A stretch of DNA of 64,000 nucleotides from Vishniacozyma victoriae (lineage: Eukaryota > Basidiomycota > Tremellomycetes > Tremellales > Bulleribasidiaceae). A program made the translations under genes and the position numbers. Each line of letters starts with the position of its first letter. Position 1 is the stretch's first letter. The notes under the pieces are model-generated. The model did no database searches and had not been told where the DNA came from. It was given only the letters and a program-made list of their open reading frames with translations. The stretch is taken from the NCBI GenBank assembly GCA_017654735.1, contig JADPYG010000088.1, forward strand, positions 5,084,001-5,148,000, in the 5' to 3' direction. This document shows, piece after piece, positions 23,831 to 42,644 of the stretch.

Positions 23831-26800
23831 ATGTCCCATAATCCACCTTATCATCCTTATCAACAACAAAATAATCAACAACCACAACAACCACAAGGGT
23901 ATTATAACGATTACCAGTTTAATCACGATTTGAATTATCAGAATCCTCCTCCTCCACAACAAGGTCATCCCGATTACTCAGTGACTTATCCACACCAACA
24001 GGCACCTCCTCCGCATCAATATCCACATCAGCAGCAACACCCCCAGCTGGATTACGGAATACTTCATCAACCGTACCCTTACCCCCATCCTACCGGGTAT
24101 CAAGCTGGTCCGCCCCCACCTCAACACCAGTATCAGCATCGACAACAATATCAAAACCATCAGGCCGGCTCAATCAATCCGCAGAATCTAGGAATTGGAT
24201 CGCCTTTCCCACCAAGTCCCGTTCCTACGCCTTTACCTCCTCATTCCCAGCCCGTCCCCATCCATCAAGCTGGGCACATACCGACACCAGGCCCTTCCCA
24301 ATCTACAAACCAGGATATCAAGCCGCCTATTACAGCCACTAGCCGCAAAATCAAATTAAAGCTCGCACCCAAGACCACAACCATGCCCCGCCGTTCATCA
24401 GACGACTATGAGCGCGCTCGCCCATCCCGGTCATCAAGGGCACAAAAAGTATCCTACGCGGACGATGCGGATGAAGAAGAATTCGATGATCCGATAGAAG
24501 AAGATGAAGATGATGAGGGAGATTATCAAGATCACGACGAAGTCATTCATAAATCCTCCCGAACTCGACGAGCACCACAGCGATACGCCGAAGACGATTT
24601 CGAGAATAAATTATTACATACCTCCCCCATCAAACCCAAGCGGAATGGGCGATCGTCAAGGTCACATGTAGATGAGGAATATGAAGCAGAAGTCATTCCT
24701 GCCAATACTGCTTCCAGGCGGAAAAGTTTCCCGCCAAGACCACCCGCTGCCGAATTACAAAATATGTTTGACGATGACGATAACGGTCCTCCTCCACCCG
24801 ATACCCAAGAGACCGCGACCGACGCTACTCCCCGAAAAGCTACCCGGGGGAAATCAAGACAATCCTCAGAAGGGTCTTTTGAACCTGACCAATCCGATGC
24901 GCAAAGTCAAACGGGCCAGAGTGAAAGTGATGATCCAATAGCTGGTTTTATTCAGGACGATAATTCAGAAGAAGACGGCTTAGAATCAGATTACGGTCAT
25001 CCAAGGCAAAGACAACGACAACGACAAGCTCCTCGTCGATCGAAACCACGGCCTGCAAAACGGTCAACTCGATCATCTGCCCGAGCACGTAATAGGAGGG
25101 ATGAGGAAGAGGAAGATGATGATGATATTCCGTTTCAGAAACGGTTGCGAGAACGGAAATCTGCTGTTAATTATGCTTTACCTCCTGCGGATCTGAGTGC
25201 CGAGATATTGCAGGATGCTATTGCCACTGCCTCCAGGCCTGGTGGAAGTGGTAGGGCCGGAGTGGGTAGGGCGAATGGAGTAAGGTTCAGTGGAGCTGCT
25301 GGAAAAGCTTTACCCTGGTCTGCTAGGGGTAGGGATTTGGCTCAGGCAATGGGTGATCCTGATACCAGTGACTCGGTACGTTTCCCCAATTTCACAATAT
25401 ATGAGCTGATAGATAGGACGCACCACTAAAAGGCGCCGGATCAGGGCCCGTAGCAGCTGGCGGAGCAGGACGAGGAGGAGGTGGAGGACCTTCAACGGAC
25501 GTAGCGAACTTTGGCAGGATCAACCCCAAGTCAGGTAAGTCACATGCAAGTAGAAATAGAAGAGAGCTGATGGATAGCAACAGCAGATGCAGACCCCCTA
25601 GGAGTAGATATGAATGTCACTTTCGATAATGTTGGTGGTTTAGATAACCGTAAGCAACACCCACCCTCTCGTCAAAGTACAAGGGCTGACGGGTAGATAT
25701 CAATCAATTGAAAGAAATGGTTGCTCTACCTCTTCTTTATCCGGAACTGTTCCAACAATTTGGGATCACACCGCCTAGGGGTGTTTTATTCCACGGTCCA
25801 CCTGGTACAGGTATGTCCCCTTGTCTCCTTGTCCCCCGGGCCCTGTCACTCTCCATCCTCACCCTCACCCCCTACCCTAATTTTCCATCCTCACCCTCAC
25901 CCCCTACCCTAATTCTCCACCCTCACTCTCGACCGCCCTACCGGTCGGAGTACTGATGATAGGTAAAACCCTCCTCGCGCGAGCACTGGCCGCAAGCTGC
26001 AGTACAGGAAATACAAAGATCGCATTCTTTATGCGTAAAGGTGCGGATGTATTATCCAAATGGGTTGGAGAGGCAGAGAGACAATTGAGGATGTTGTTTG
26101 ATGAAGCAAGGGCTGCTCAGCCTAGTATCATTTTCTTTGATGAGATTGATGGTGAGTCAAGTTCTACTTTCTACCTCTTCAAGAGGTGGATGAGAGCAAC
26201 GAGCGAGAATAAAGGAGAAAGAGAAACAAGAAAAGCTAACAACAGGCCTCGCCCCTGTTCGAAGTTCAAAACAAGATCAAATCCACGCTTCCCTCGTCTC
26301 AACCCTCCTAGCCCTAATGGACGGAATGGACGGCCGTGGTCAAGTAATAGTGATCGGAGCAACAAATAGGCCCGACGCCGTTGATCCTGCTTTAAGAAGA
26401 CCTGGGCGATTCGATAGAGAATTCTACTTCCCTTTACCTAATAAGGAAGCTAGGAAGAAAATTATTGGGATTAATACTAGGAAATGGAGTCCTCCGTTGG
26501 CTGAGCCGGTGCTTGATCAATTGGCTGGGATGACTAAGGGGTATGGGGGAGCTGATTTACGTGTAAGTCCGAGTCGAGTCTTGAGCCGAAGGCGAGTGGA
26601 CGAGACGCAAGGGCGACCTGCTGGGCGGAATGTAGAGGTCAAGAGGAGACATAGAGAATGAGAAGATGAGGGAAAGAGAAGAAAAGCGACAATAGGGCGA
26701 CGAGCTAATGCATAGGCACTCTGTACGGAAGCTGCTCTTAATGCTATCCAGAGGAGGTATCCACAGATCTACAAGACTTCTGATCGACTACTTCTCAAGC

Positions 26801-29085
26801 CAGAATCGATTCAAGTTCAAGCCAAAGACTTCCTACTATCCGTTCAAAGTAAGCTGTCACCTGCCTTAAACGTTGACAAAAGCTGATAATCAGAAATCGT
26901 GCCATCCTCCGCTCGATCTACTTCTTCAGCTGCTGCCCCCATCCCCCCTCACCTGATGCCACTGCTAGAGGGCTCACTTGAGAGATTGAAGAAGCTCGTT
27001 AATAACGCTCTGCCTTCCAAACGAAATGTATCCGCCCTCGAGGAAGCTGAGTATGAAGAGGAAGAGGGAGATTCATTTGCAAAACATTCCATGTTACAAT
27101 GTACGTTCCCCCTCCCTTTCTATATATATTGACGCCCTTTTTATAAATATTGACAAGTAGCGCTGGACAAGTTGCGAACTTATCGACCTCGTATTCTTAT
27201 CCATGGCCCCCAAGGGATGGGCCAAGCATGGTTAGGTCCCGCCATACTGCATCATCTAGAAGGATTCCACGTCCAATCCCTCGATTTGGGAACTTTAATG
27301 GGTGATTCGTCCCGAACTGTTGAAGCTGGCCTAGTTCAGTTATTCGTCGAGGCAAAAAGACATCAACCCAGTGTCATCTTTGTTCCGTCGTTAATTCAGT
27401 GGTCAGCGGCTATTTCCGATACTGCTCGATCCACCTTGAAAGCGTTACTTGATGGTGTACCCTCCAGTGATCCGATCTTGACACTGGCGCTAGCAGATGG
27501 GGAACTGAGGGATTTACCGAGGGATGTAAGGGGTTGGTTCGGGTTAGGGAGGGATAATCGTCTAACACTCGAGGGTCCATCTACCGTATGTTTCCTCGCT
27601 CAACATCCAAATTGTGATAAAACGACAGGAGCTGATGTATAGGACGAACGAAGTACCTATTTCTCCGAAATCATGACACTCCTATCAAGACCGCCCACAG
27701 AATTCCCAGACGCTTTACCTAGAGTGAAAAGGGTACTAGAAATCTTACCACCCGCACCACCCCTCCCACCTCGTCAACAGACTGAAGCGGAATTAGCTAA
27801 AGAGGCCGAGAAGGATGTACAGGCTAGGGAAATGATGATTATTAGTTTTACGGGACTTGTTCAGGATTTCATGAGGAAGTTTAGGAAGGTTACTGCTACT
27901 GTTCGGGTATGTTCACTCTTTGCTTTTAGACTCCACTTTCTCTTTCTTCTTGCCTCCGCACTTTCTATCTCTTTCTTCCTACCTCACTTTCTTCGTATTT
28001 GATCAGGTGTCGACATGAAGGATGAGCTGATTAGGTAGGAAGAAGCTATGGAGTTGAGTGCGGAATTGAGGGAAGTTGCACTTGAAGCTCAGGCTCTCGC
28101 TGGAGAGACCACGGTCAATGGCCACGCCAACGGAGACGGGGAGATTCAGGCTGAAGACCCCGCTGGAGGGGCAGATCCAGTAGCATCCGGAAGTACCCTC
28201 CCCGCTCTTACCGAGACTCTATCATCTATCAACCCAACCATCCTCCCAAATACAATCCCGAACTCGACCGCCACGTCCATCATCGCCGACCCCACCTCAA
28301 CAACTCCAACAACATGGCAAGCCCATAATCTCGATATCGACCTAATATCCCTCAAACTCTCGAAACACAAGTACCTAACTCCCTCGGGTTTCCTAGCTGA
28401 TATTGCCAAAATCGAGGAAAATGCCGAAAAATTAATGGATCCGGATAGGATTACGAAAATTGGTGAAATGGGTGCTCATGCTAGGATGCATGTACTTAAT
28501 TTCGATCCAGCCTGGGAACCGCGGTTTGAAGCTTATGCCGAGAGGGTACGGAGGAGGAAAGCAAAGAGGGCTGAAGAGAGGGAGAAGAAGGCTGCCGCTT
28601 TAGCGGGAGGGGATGTTGTTGTAGAAGGAGGGGATGCGACTGTGGTAGAAGGAGGAGAGGGACATCAGGAGACGGAGGGCAGCTTGAAGCGTGCTCGAGA
28701 AGATGGGGATGGGCTTGATGGGGAGGAGAGGGGTGATAAACGCCAAAAAGAGGATATCGTCATGGACGAACCTACTCCAGCGACCATCGAACCAATACCA
28801 TCAGAGGAACTCACCGTCCCGCCCCCACACCCAACATACCCACCATTCATCCTACCCCAATCATCCCTCTCCAACTTACAATCAACTCTCACCCACGCCA
28901 CCTCTTCATTCAATATCGAGCAACTCGAGCAATTAAGAGCGAGTTGTTTCGATACAATCTGGAAATATCGGGCTGAATGGGATCGGACGGGGTGTTTGGT
29001 AGAGGTTGGAAAGGTTGTTGATGCGTTTGTGGGGGAGGTTGCTGATTTGAATAAAGAGGAGGATGAGGGGGATTATGGTGTTTAA
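23831..29085 (+). CDS. YTA7: Yta7/ATAD2-type AAA+ ATPase, histone chaperone-like
   Basis: Chromatin-bound AAA+ ATPase (yeast Yta7, fission yeast Abo1, human ATAD2) that acts on histone H3-H4. The first in-frame ATG is 23831 ([16 protein letters not shown]). The N-terminus is Gln/Pro-rich, then acidic. The AAA1 domain starts after DNVGGLD: GPPGTGKTLL (Walker A, split by an intron), IIFFDEIDG (Walker B), [22 protein letters not shown] (sensor and arginine finger). AAA2 is degenerate: [13 protein letters not shown] replaces Walker A, as is known for this family. A bromodomain-like region follows ([17 protein letters not shown] to [14 protein letters not shown]), then an [20 protein letters not shown] segment and an acidic/basic tail. 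About nine introns; stop at 29085. Confidence 0.92.
25853..25916 (+). repeat. Two-copy 32-nt tandem repeat inside a YTA7 intron
   Basis: A pyrimidine-rich unit beginning CCATCCTCACCCTCACCCCC occurs twice, 32 nt apart, with a third degraded start (CCACCCTCAC) after it. It lies between the two halves of the Walker A codons and lengthens this intron to about 150 nt. Confidence 0.75.
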
Positions 29086-29272
29086 TCAGTCTTGGGATTA
29101 GGTCTGCTGTTCTATGTATCCATATCAGTATCTCATCGATCACGTTCATCGAGGAGCATCCTTATCATATGGAGACTGAAGTGAGATCAGCGATCTGCCT
29201 GGTGATCTAGCGGTGTGACCTTTGTTTGCTATTTCATCTGCTGCATATTGCGTGTAAACTGATCTTAAATAC

Positions 29273-29858
29273 CTAGTCCTTCTTATCCTTGGAAGCCCAC
29301 TCTGGGGCCTCATCCTTTCCAGCATCCTCCAACTCGTCTCCCTCTTCCTTGGTCTTGTGGACGGTAGTCTCGGCGTGCTCAGCGGGAGCGTAAACAGTGA
29401 ACAAGCAAAGGGGGGTAGGGCCAGTGTTGATGACTGTTCATGAGCTTTGAGTCGAAAGAAGAGAGGAGAGGAGACGTACAGTTGTGCTTGGTTCCCTGAG
29501 GAACGATGACCAAATCTCCAGCCTTGACCTCCTTCTCTTCCCCACCTACAATAGCCTTACAAACACCACTAGTAAAGATCAAGTGCTGGTCGACGGTATG
29601 TACTTCCTCCCCGATATCCCCTCCGACAGGAACAGTCATGACGACAAGTTGAGAACTCTCGCCTGTCCAAAGTACATTCCTGAATTCAGAGTATTGGGAT
29701 GGGATAGAGTTGATAGCTTGGAGATGGTGCATTTTCTTGGGTGGGGCTGGCATCTTGGTTGGTCTGGGTGGTGCGAATGAGGTAGATGTAGTTGAAAGTG
29801 ATCGGAGGAGGGAAGTACGTGTTAGATTGCGGATCGGACGGATAGTAGCGAGAGACAT
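29273..29858 (-). CDS. Cupin-domain protein, possibly mitochondrial
   Basis: Small single-domain cupin of about 180 aa. The ATG at 29858 starts MSLATIRPIRNLTRTSLLRS, an Arg/Ser/Leu-rich leader without acidic residues that looks like a mitochondrial presequence. A second Met at residue 35 (MPAPPKKMHHL) could give a cytosolic form. The cupin motifs are EEVHTVDQHLIFTSG (first motif with His), VGGEEKEVKAGDLVIVPQGT and HNFINTGPTPLCLFTVYAP, the last formed across a 48-nt intron. The acidic C-terminus ends WASKDKKD. The protein resembles conserved type-2 cupins often annotated as mannose-6-phosphate-isomerase-like; the enzymatic role is not known. Confidence 0.82.
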
Positions 29859-30128
29859 ACTGTTGTATTATGTTGTGGTTGTTGAGAGATAGATGGTATA
29901 TATGTATGAGAGATCAGAGATCGGTTATCGAGTGGGGGATCAATAGATTAACCTTTGGCGATATGACGTCAGATGTCGATCTCAGCCGTGCAACTGTAAA
30001 TCTGGACACCGAACAGACGCAATCACTGGAATGATACGATACATGCTATGTGGAATTGGAAATGATGAAATGACTATTCACAGGTAATTGCTATGCTATG
30101 ATGAATGCGATACGAGACAAGAATGAAA

Positions 30129-35697
<5,569 letters not shown>

Positions 35698-36585
35698 CTT
35701 TTTGTAGATAGTCCCGCCGATGTCAAAGTCCCAGGAATCGTAGAAGACAGGGAAGTGAGTCCAGCAGATGAAGCGCTTAGTACCTGATCAAGGCTAATGC
35801 CGTCCGCAGTAGCGAAATATGTCAATTGGAGGTCGATAATGTATCGCTACCAGTCGATGTGTTGAATGAGGAGGGATCTCGCCGCGTTGATCGTTTCCGA
35901 GGTGTCGCTGGATATGCCTAGGTTCCCTTTGTCGTCCCGTCCGAGTCCCCACTACCAGCTAGCTAGGGGCTATAATTATGCGCTAGATGCCTGCAAGTGG
36001 TTGAAGAATGTCGAATGTCACGAAGAGTGTCTGTAGATGGCACGAGTACGGTGTGATTCAACACAATAGGCGTCGTCGTCGTTGTCTCAACCTTCAGTTT
36101 GTTCCCTTCTTTGTCCCTTGGCTGTTCCTCTCTTTCCCTTCTCCTTCAACGCTTCTACACGCGCTCACTGTCAATTTCGCTCCCGTCGTCATCCGAACAA
36201 CGGCCTCCACCGACCGACGTTTACCCGGTTACACTCGACCCGCAACCGACTATGCGGTGAAGTCTGAGAGTACAGGTGCATAGGTCGTTTCAATGCATGC
36301 ATATGGTCTCAATCGCATGCACAGACAGGTGAAGGTGAATTTTGTGCTTCACCCAAACCCAGAATATCATAGCCGAGATTGCGACGCACAATATCTCGGC
36401 ATGCCAAGCCCTAGAAACCCGTTCAAGACCGACGACGAAGGTCCTTTGAGATTCAACAAAAACACACTTCGCTTCTGCTCACTCCATCATCGTCATTGTG
36501 CTCAAGAATCTACACTGCTGCTGTCTATGATGTCTTTGTAGTCTTGCATAGAGAAGACGTCCTCGAGATTAGGTGACTAGAAACC
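35698..36585. promoter_or_regulatory. Divergent promoter region between CHD1 and CWH43
   Basis: An 888-nt region with starts of opposite genes at either end. Several short open frames exist on the plus strand (about 36000-36540) but without splice support or a family. No RNA gene seen. Confidence 0.45.
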
Positions 36586-39500
36586 ATGGCTACCATATTC
36601 TCGGTACCGGCGAGATTCATCGCTACTGCCCACACTGGAATCGCAATTGCAGCGTTTACGATAGCTCTACTAGCAGGATGGATGGGAGGGAACTGGAAAG
36701 AGCTCTGTAAGAACAGTGTTGCCCGTGAGTAAAACTGATAAGGATTATGCATAGGCTATCTGCTGACCAAATGCTCCACCTCGTCATCAATCTAAATTTC
36801 CGACTATATTCAATTCTCATTTGACCAATTCCACCAAATAGGCTGGCCCGTTGAATGGTTCCCATCTGTATCGGCAGTGTGAGTCGGTCTCCAGGTGTGC
36901 TGGGCACTCGCTGATAATGTAGCGCCGGAGATCATGCTCTATCGCGAGCACCATTCCACATCCTCATTGCGCTATGTGCCGGACCTCGATTCTTGGTCCT
37001 CATCCTACAATGGCTAGCACACCGTCATACCGCTGTCACACGACCAGCCGGATCTGGAGATTACTCGTCCTCCGCCGATACTACTGCAACCACGACTCGA
37101 TCAAAGGCAACACGGAGGAAACCTGAGGAGGTGGTCGACGATGTTACAGAAACAATACGGACAACGGTGGAAGGTGGACATACTCCCCCACCGCCACCTT
37201 TGGCGGATATAGAGCTTATAGTGGGAGTAATTAGGACTTTCTGCTGGTGGGTGCTTTTACTCGAGCTCCGTATGTAGCTGAACAGATAGTGGAGGATGGA
37301 TGTTTGTCACCTCAAGGGATAATCATGGTGAGCGTTACCCTGTCTTCACTTAGTTCGAGCTGACACTCCAGATCTACATGACATGTTCATGATCATTTAC
37401 CTACTTCTGAATCTCCCATGGATGTATCTATCCAGTATCAACGCTTCTACAAGCCAAGCTCGTCGGAGAAGGTGAGTCGCTACACTAAGCCCAACTGATG
37501 TAGCAGATGGCTTTCATTCGGCGGGTTTCTGCTCATGATTCCACCCCTTATCTGGCTATTTTACCGTCATGCGGTCATGAAGATACCCGGAGGTGAGCCC
37601 ATGTCGAGGAATTGGCTGATGATCAGCATACACATATTATGCCTTCTTTGAATGGTCTCTGGTAGTGTGGGACATCACGTTCGATTCCTTCGCCATCTTG
37701 GACTTTCAGCATCTACAAGTAAGATTGTCTACAACACTCACATTACTTGAGCTGATCTTATAGATCACTGTGGTCGACACTTCACGAACAACAAATGATA
37801 AGGAAATGCGGTGGGTCTAGCCACTCTCATCGGTGATTATAGCTGACCCAGGCTTTCTGTTTATGCTACTTTGCGGCATCACTATACAGATCTGCTACAT
37901 TTTTCCTCGAACCATCGAAGCAAAGTCCAGCGACCATCAAAGAAGTATTACATGACTGGACATCGAAGGGTCAGAACCAAGCATCTCCGACATACAGAGC
38001 ATTCCTGGCATGGCTGAGCGATGTGTATCTAGGTGAGTCACATGTGCTGTCCCCAGCTGATAGTAGCCGTCTGTTTCTGGTCAACATTCACCGCTCTTTC
38101 GGTTCAGCTTTTCTACTGGTCTGTCTGGAAGCTTGGTAAGTCTACCGCACAAGATGAAAGCTAATCGATAGCACTTGCTGGATCAGAGCTAGCACTCGTT
38201 GCCAACCTGTCAGCTTACACACTATCAACTCCATGGGTCCTTCACTTCGTCACATCCAAACGTGGACTATTTTGGAATCGAGTAGCAATGGTCGTAGGTG
38301 GAATGGCTTCGTGGATCCTCCCAAATCCCTTCAGCCGATTGTTGGCCGTTTCAATCGGTACTTGGTGTGGCTGGCTTGCATTGTTTGGGAACTGGGCGAG
38401 GTTGAAAGGGAGTCAAGAGATGATTGCAGAGGGACAAGGTGAGTACGATATTCGCACCTATTCTTATGCTGAGTACAGTCTTTGGTCTCGGCCTGGCTAT
38501 TACCATGCTCCTCAAACACCTCAATTACTCAACGAACCCATTTTGGTGTACCGTCGATTCTGCCTCGGGCGGATGGAACAAGACCGGCCTCGCACTAGCT
38601 GCTCTAGCTTTACTAGAGTACTACCACCGGCCAACCGACCTCTTCCCCGCTCCACCACTCCCAGCAGGCGGCGTCGAGAAGTCAACGGTCCAAGCTACCG
38701 ATAAAGCAAAGCCATACGGTCGTCTAGCGATCATTATCGGTCTTGGGTCATTCATCCATCTCATTCAAACATTCCTCAGCGATAGTGGTACGATGATAGC
38801 CTGGACTTGGACCGGATATCCAATCAAAGGTCCAACTCTACATCCTTTCGCTGGCGTAGTCATCGCCTCAGTATGTCTCGGTCTGAACCTTGGGAAACTG
38901 GCGGAAACTCGATCATGGGGACTAGTCGGCGTTATCGGTACTACGACATTGTATCTCTTCCCCGACTGGCTCGGGTTCGCAGGAGGAATCGCTCTTACGA
39001 TATACCTCACTGCGTTGATGCCGTCCTATTTCCGTATCGCTTCGGTCGGTTCACCCTCGACGATTTGGGGCCATGCTTTACTTGTCAATTGCTTGATCGA
39101 CGTTATCTCGGTCGTCACAGCTGCATATGCCTTCGTCCCGCTGGGATGGCTTGTACGAGAGAGAACCGATCTTGTTCTCATTTTCACCATTTCAATGATG
39201 GAGATTGGCCGATGGTACGGATCTTCCCTTGACTTCCCATCAACCCAACAATTAGCTACTCGAAGTAGAACTCGTATATCTCGAACCAAACGGTGGACGG
39301 TACTATCAACTCTCTTCCTGGGGGTGATCTCGCTCGCGGTATCGTATAACAAGATACCGACAACCACGCCTGAGCTGTATCATCCTGATCACCGTTTGTT
39401 CACCGCTGGTATCTGGACTGTCCATTTCGGGATCGATGAACTTGGCCACGATAGTCAATGGCGAATGCTAGAGTTGATCAGGGACATGAAAGTCGATGTC

Positions 39501-40415
39501 CTCGGTATGCTCGAGACCGATCTACATCGGTTCGTATACGGTAATAGGGATCTGACGAGAGCAATATCAGAAGAGCTCGGATACTATGTCGACCTTGGTC
39601 CAGGACCCAATAAACATACATGGGGAGCTGCTCTTATTTCGAAATTCCCAATCCTCAATTCCACCCATCACCTCCTCCCTTCGCCTCAAGGCGAGCTAGC
39701 ACCAGCTATACACGCCACACTCGATATTCACGGTGAATATGTAAATGTCTTTGTATCGCATAATGGTCAACATGAAGATGCTTTAGATCGGGAGTTGCAA
39801 ACTACCGAAATCGCCAGAATACTCAGGGAAACAGAAGAACAACCGACCGTCTTCCTTGGGTATCTGGTGACGAAACCACATGCAAAACGACCTTGGCCTT
39901 ATCAGATCTTGATGGAAGATGGGAAAATGAATGATATTGAAATAGCGGACAAATGGAGGTGGTGCGAGTACATGGCTTTTAGGGGATTATGGAGGGTCTC
40001 ATACGCCAGGGTACATGAGAGTGATATTAGTGATACCGAGATGCAGGTAAGTCTCTAGTAACCCTTCGAGGTCGATGCTGATTCATAGGTTGGGAAGTTC
40101 TTGCTACCACGACCGGGATATCCGGTAGATTACAAATCCGAGAAAGAGATGTATTGGCATATAGGAGAAAAGGATGTGAGTTCATCATCTCGTGCTATGG
40201 GTCGAGCTCATGACAGATCCCGGAACCATGGCGAATGCCGCCTCAATTTTGGGACCAAGGTGTTAGGTGAGACAGGCTCATCATTGTACGGAGCCAGCTG
40301 ACAAAGCAGAGGACATAGATACGTGAAATGGGTTGGGCCGCTGTATTACCTCCCACCAACGCATAGTGGGGTTCAAAAGTATGGTTGGGCGTGGAATGCT
40401 GAATATACAACATGA
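36586..40415 (+). CDS. CWH43: CWH43-type GPI-anchor lipid remodelase
   Basis: ER/Golgi membrane protein that exchanges the lipid of GPI anchors for ceramide in yeast. The start ATG is 36586 (MATIFSVPARFIATAHTG), followed by a Frag1/DRAM/Sfk1-like N-terminal membrane domain in many small exons. About ten more helices follow in one long exon. The C-terminal domain of the exonuclease/endonuclease/phosphatase fold has DVLGMLETDLHRFVYGNRD, GPGPNKHTWGAALISKFPI, TLDIHGEYVNVFVSHNGQHE and YLVTKPHAKRPW. The last exons give PRPGYPVDYKSEKEMYW, RMPPQFWDQGVRGHRYVKW and AWNAEYTT with TGA at 40415. Domain order and length match the fungal fused Cwh43. About 12-14 introns. Confidence 0.9.
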
Positions 40416-40645
40416 TGCGGCATGTAACAAAGTGTCTACCGGTGAGCCGCCCTCAGCTCTTGCCCATGAAGGGGGCTTGGGTGTTGCCCTGACAATCTGC
40501 AGGCCTCCGTTCTCTGACCTCACCCTGGCTCCAAGCGAACCTTTGATCACCAGTGTTTCACCGATCTTGGTGCACAACGGATGTCCCTTGACATTCGAAG
40601 CGCTCAAAGGATCATTAAATATCATCATAGCCTGCTACTACGAAA

Positions 40646-41555
40646 ATGACCGAAATCGACCCCGTCGAGTCTGCTAGTACTATCACACTTGTTATCCTTC
40701 TACATCGAATTCTGATCTCTGGTGTATTGATGAAAATGTCTAGCAGGAACTCAAACCCGAACACCCAAACATCATTGTCCGGCAATGAGCTGCCTCCATG
40801 GGAGAATCTACGCCCTTGCAAAAACAAGAACGAGGTTTACACCACACTTCGTGTGAGCCGTACATGGAGTCACTCGGCCTTGTAAGCTGACAGCGTAGCT
40901 TTCCACCACCGCAACGAAGTATCCGACCAGTGGGGATGACAGAGCTGGAACAGGAGCCGGAACGGTCGAGCAATATTTTATCTCCCCATTCCCTACCGAC
41001 CTGCCGAAGAAAGCGTCCAGCACCAAATATGCTGGGAAAGTCGGCTTTACGTCCCCGTCAGGGCCTTATGTCGTCCGGATGGCCCACGACTACATGCTCC
41101 GACTCGAAGAGCTCGATCCGTGAGTTATGCGTTCTGACAGTCAACATTGGTCGTACTAAGTGACAGCGACGCCACATATTACCCAACCATCGAACCAGGT
41201 CCCTCCCTGGGGAATTCGTACAAGCTCAATGCTGCATGCTCTCAGATTGCTACGCAGCTGCGTTCGAGGACGGCGACTCAAATATCATCCCTGTTCTCAG
41301 GAGCACCGAGTGTGGTGGCTAATGTGAGCTTGTACGATAAAGACCGTAACTTGGTACTTGCGTTCGCTCTACAGACGACACGGGAAAAGCAGGTACGTGG
41401 TCCGGCTGGGGCCACATGCAAGCTGACCTCAACAGTACCTCCCACCGGCTCAGATGGATGCGGGGTCCGCTGTCAGGGCAGTAGACGGAGGGTCTACAGG
41501 AACATGCGAGAGCGCGGATGCAGACCAGGTCACTGGCGATGGGTACCCCCACTAA
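40646..41555 (+). CDS. Orphan gene A of the tandem cluster (257 aa, four exons)
   Basis: Exons 40646-40852, 40899-41119, 41167-41392 and 41436-41555 join in frame through good GT-AG introns of 43-47 nt (GTGAGC, GTGAGT and GTACGT donors). The protein has QTSLSGNELPPWENLRPC, then YPTSGDDRAGTGAGTVEQYF, a central block VGFTSPSGPYVVRMAHDYML with RLEELDPDATYYPTIEPGP, RSRTATQISSLFSGAPSVV, YDKDRNLVLAFALQ and a Gly/Asp-rich end. No family recognised. The first ATG (40646) gives a hydrophobic N-terminus (ITLVILLHRILISGVLM). ATGs at 40730 and 40736 are alternative starts that would remove it. A possible 5'-UTR intron lies at 40441-40500. The first of four same-strand genes between CWH43 and RPL19. Confidence 0.65.
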
Positions 41556-42092
41556 CTTCGAGACAGAGAGTCGTTTAGATAAGCGAGTAGGTACTGCTGA
41601 CTAAGGTCGCCTACACTGAAGCACTATGTGATGAGCGCGTTGAAGGCTCTGAGATCGTAAGGGAACAGATTAGGATCTCGGGAAGCAGGTCCTGTTGTGG
41701 ATTCCTGAAAAAAATAGAAGGGCGTATGTAGCTGCGAGATACTCATGAATATGTGCTGGAGCATCTATCCGGAGTGGATAGCCAAGACCCACAGACGAGC
41801 AGAATACCATAGAGGGGTGAAGGCCCCAAAATTGCAAAATGGCAAGCATACGCCGTCCCAGGCTGCCTCCTGGCTGGCCAACGTGGACAGGGGTACCATC
41901 AGCTTCATGCATCGCAAATACCGTCGCAAGGCAGACATCAAGGCTTGGCCAATCAGCAGACATACTTGCTGGCTTCCAAATGGAAAGCCATTGACAACTG
42001 CTTTCTTTGCAAGTATTGTGAATTATAACCAAGTAAGCATGATTCTTTAGGAATCTGTTCTTATCATCAGGAGAGGAGCTCACCGGTCGCAG
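41556..42092. other. Spacer between orphan genes A and B
   Basis: About 540 nt. An open frame of 137 codons exists on the minus strand (42083 to 41670) and one of about 100 codons on the plus strand, but neither shows splice sites, a good start or a recognised domain. Confidence 0.4.
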
Positions 42093-42644
42093 ATGGACCC
42101 GGAAAAGACTCAGGTGTATCAGCTTGATTCAATGCCTGCTCTTCAGTCCCCAAGCGCCAATTGTGGCCTGGAGACAGTTCCTGAAGTGCATGGATATTCA
42201 GAGATCACCTTGAGCAATGACCTACCTGTCGCTGATCCAGGGGTCATACTCGATTCTGAGAGCGAGGTCAGTGACAAATTAGGCGTAAGTCACGAGCTCA
42301 TGGTGGCAGTCAAGTATTCTGCCCTTTCCAGATGTAGGTCTACCGCCCAAAGATTGGGGAGACCCTGAATCCGCTAGCTATCCATTTCTGCATGGAAATT
42401 CTTGGGGCCAGCAGACTCCAGCTGCAGAAACGCCCAACAGTGTCCACAATACTCACCTACTTCGACTACCAGAGGTATGTGTAGCTGCGCCACCAACTGA
42501 CAGGTCTAGCAGCTGTCAGCAACCGTGTTCTTGCCATCGTATGCTACCCATGACACAGGTCTTAGCGCGACTCAGCAATACGATGGTCGGCAGCGACGAT
42601 TCTGCATATATTACAGGGACAAGCCCAAGACTTACAGGAGGTAA
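42093..42644 (+). CDS. Orphan gene B of the tandem cluster (three exons, splice choice uncertain)
   Basis: The ATG at 42093 opens an acidic, Ser/Pro-rich exon (MDPEKTQVYQLDSMPAL, DLPVADPGVILDSESEV). The following exon, up to GTATGT at 42475, is open in two frames. Frame one (DVGLPPKDWGDPESASYPF, LHGNSWGQQTPAAETPNS) uses the TTTCCAG acceptor but needs a weak GTGACA donor. It continues through exon 42510-42644 as QLSATVFLPSYATHDTG and RRFCIYYRDKPKTYRR to TAA 42644. Frame two uses the strong GTAAGT donor at 42285 with an acceptor six nt further on and reads VYRPKIGETLNPLAIHF to a stop at 42663. The strong donor with the first acceptor would instead stop at once. No family recognised. Confidence 0.5.

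Noticed and set aside
40441..40500. Possible extra coding exon before orphan gene A
   Set aside because: There are good splice sites, but joining any upstream frame hits a stop in the next exon, so a 5'-UTR intron is the better reading.
41670..42083. 137-codon open frame on the minus strand in the orphan cluster
   Set aside because: It has no ATG near its start, no splice support and no recognisable domain; the plus-strand genes on either side fit the local layout better.
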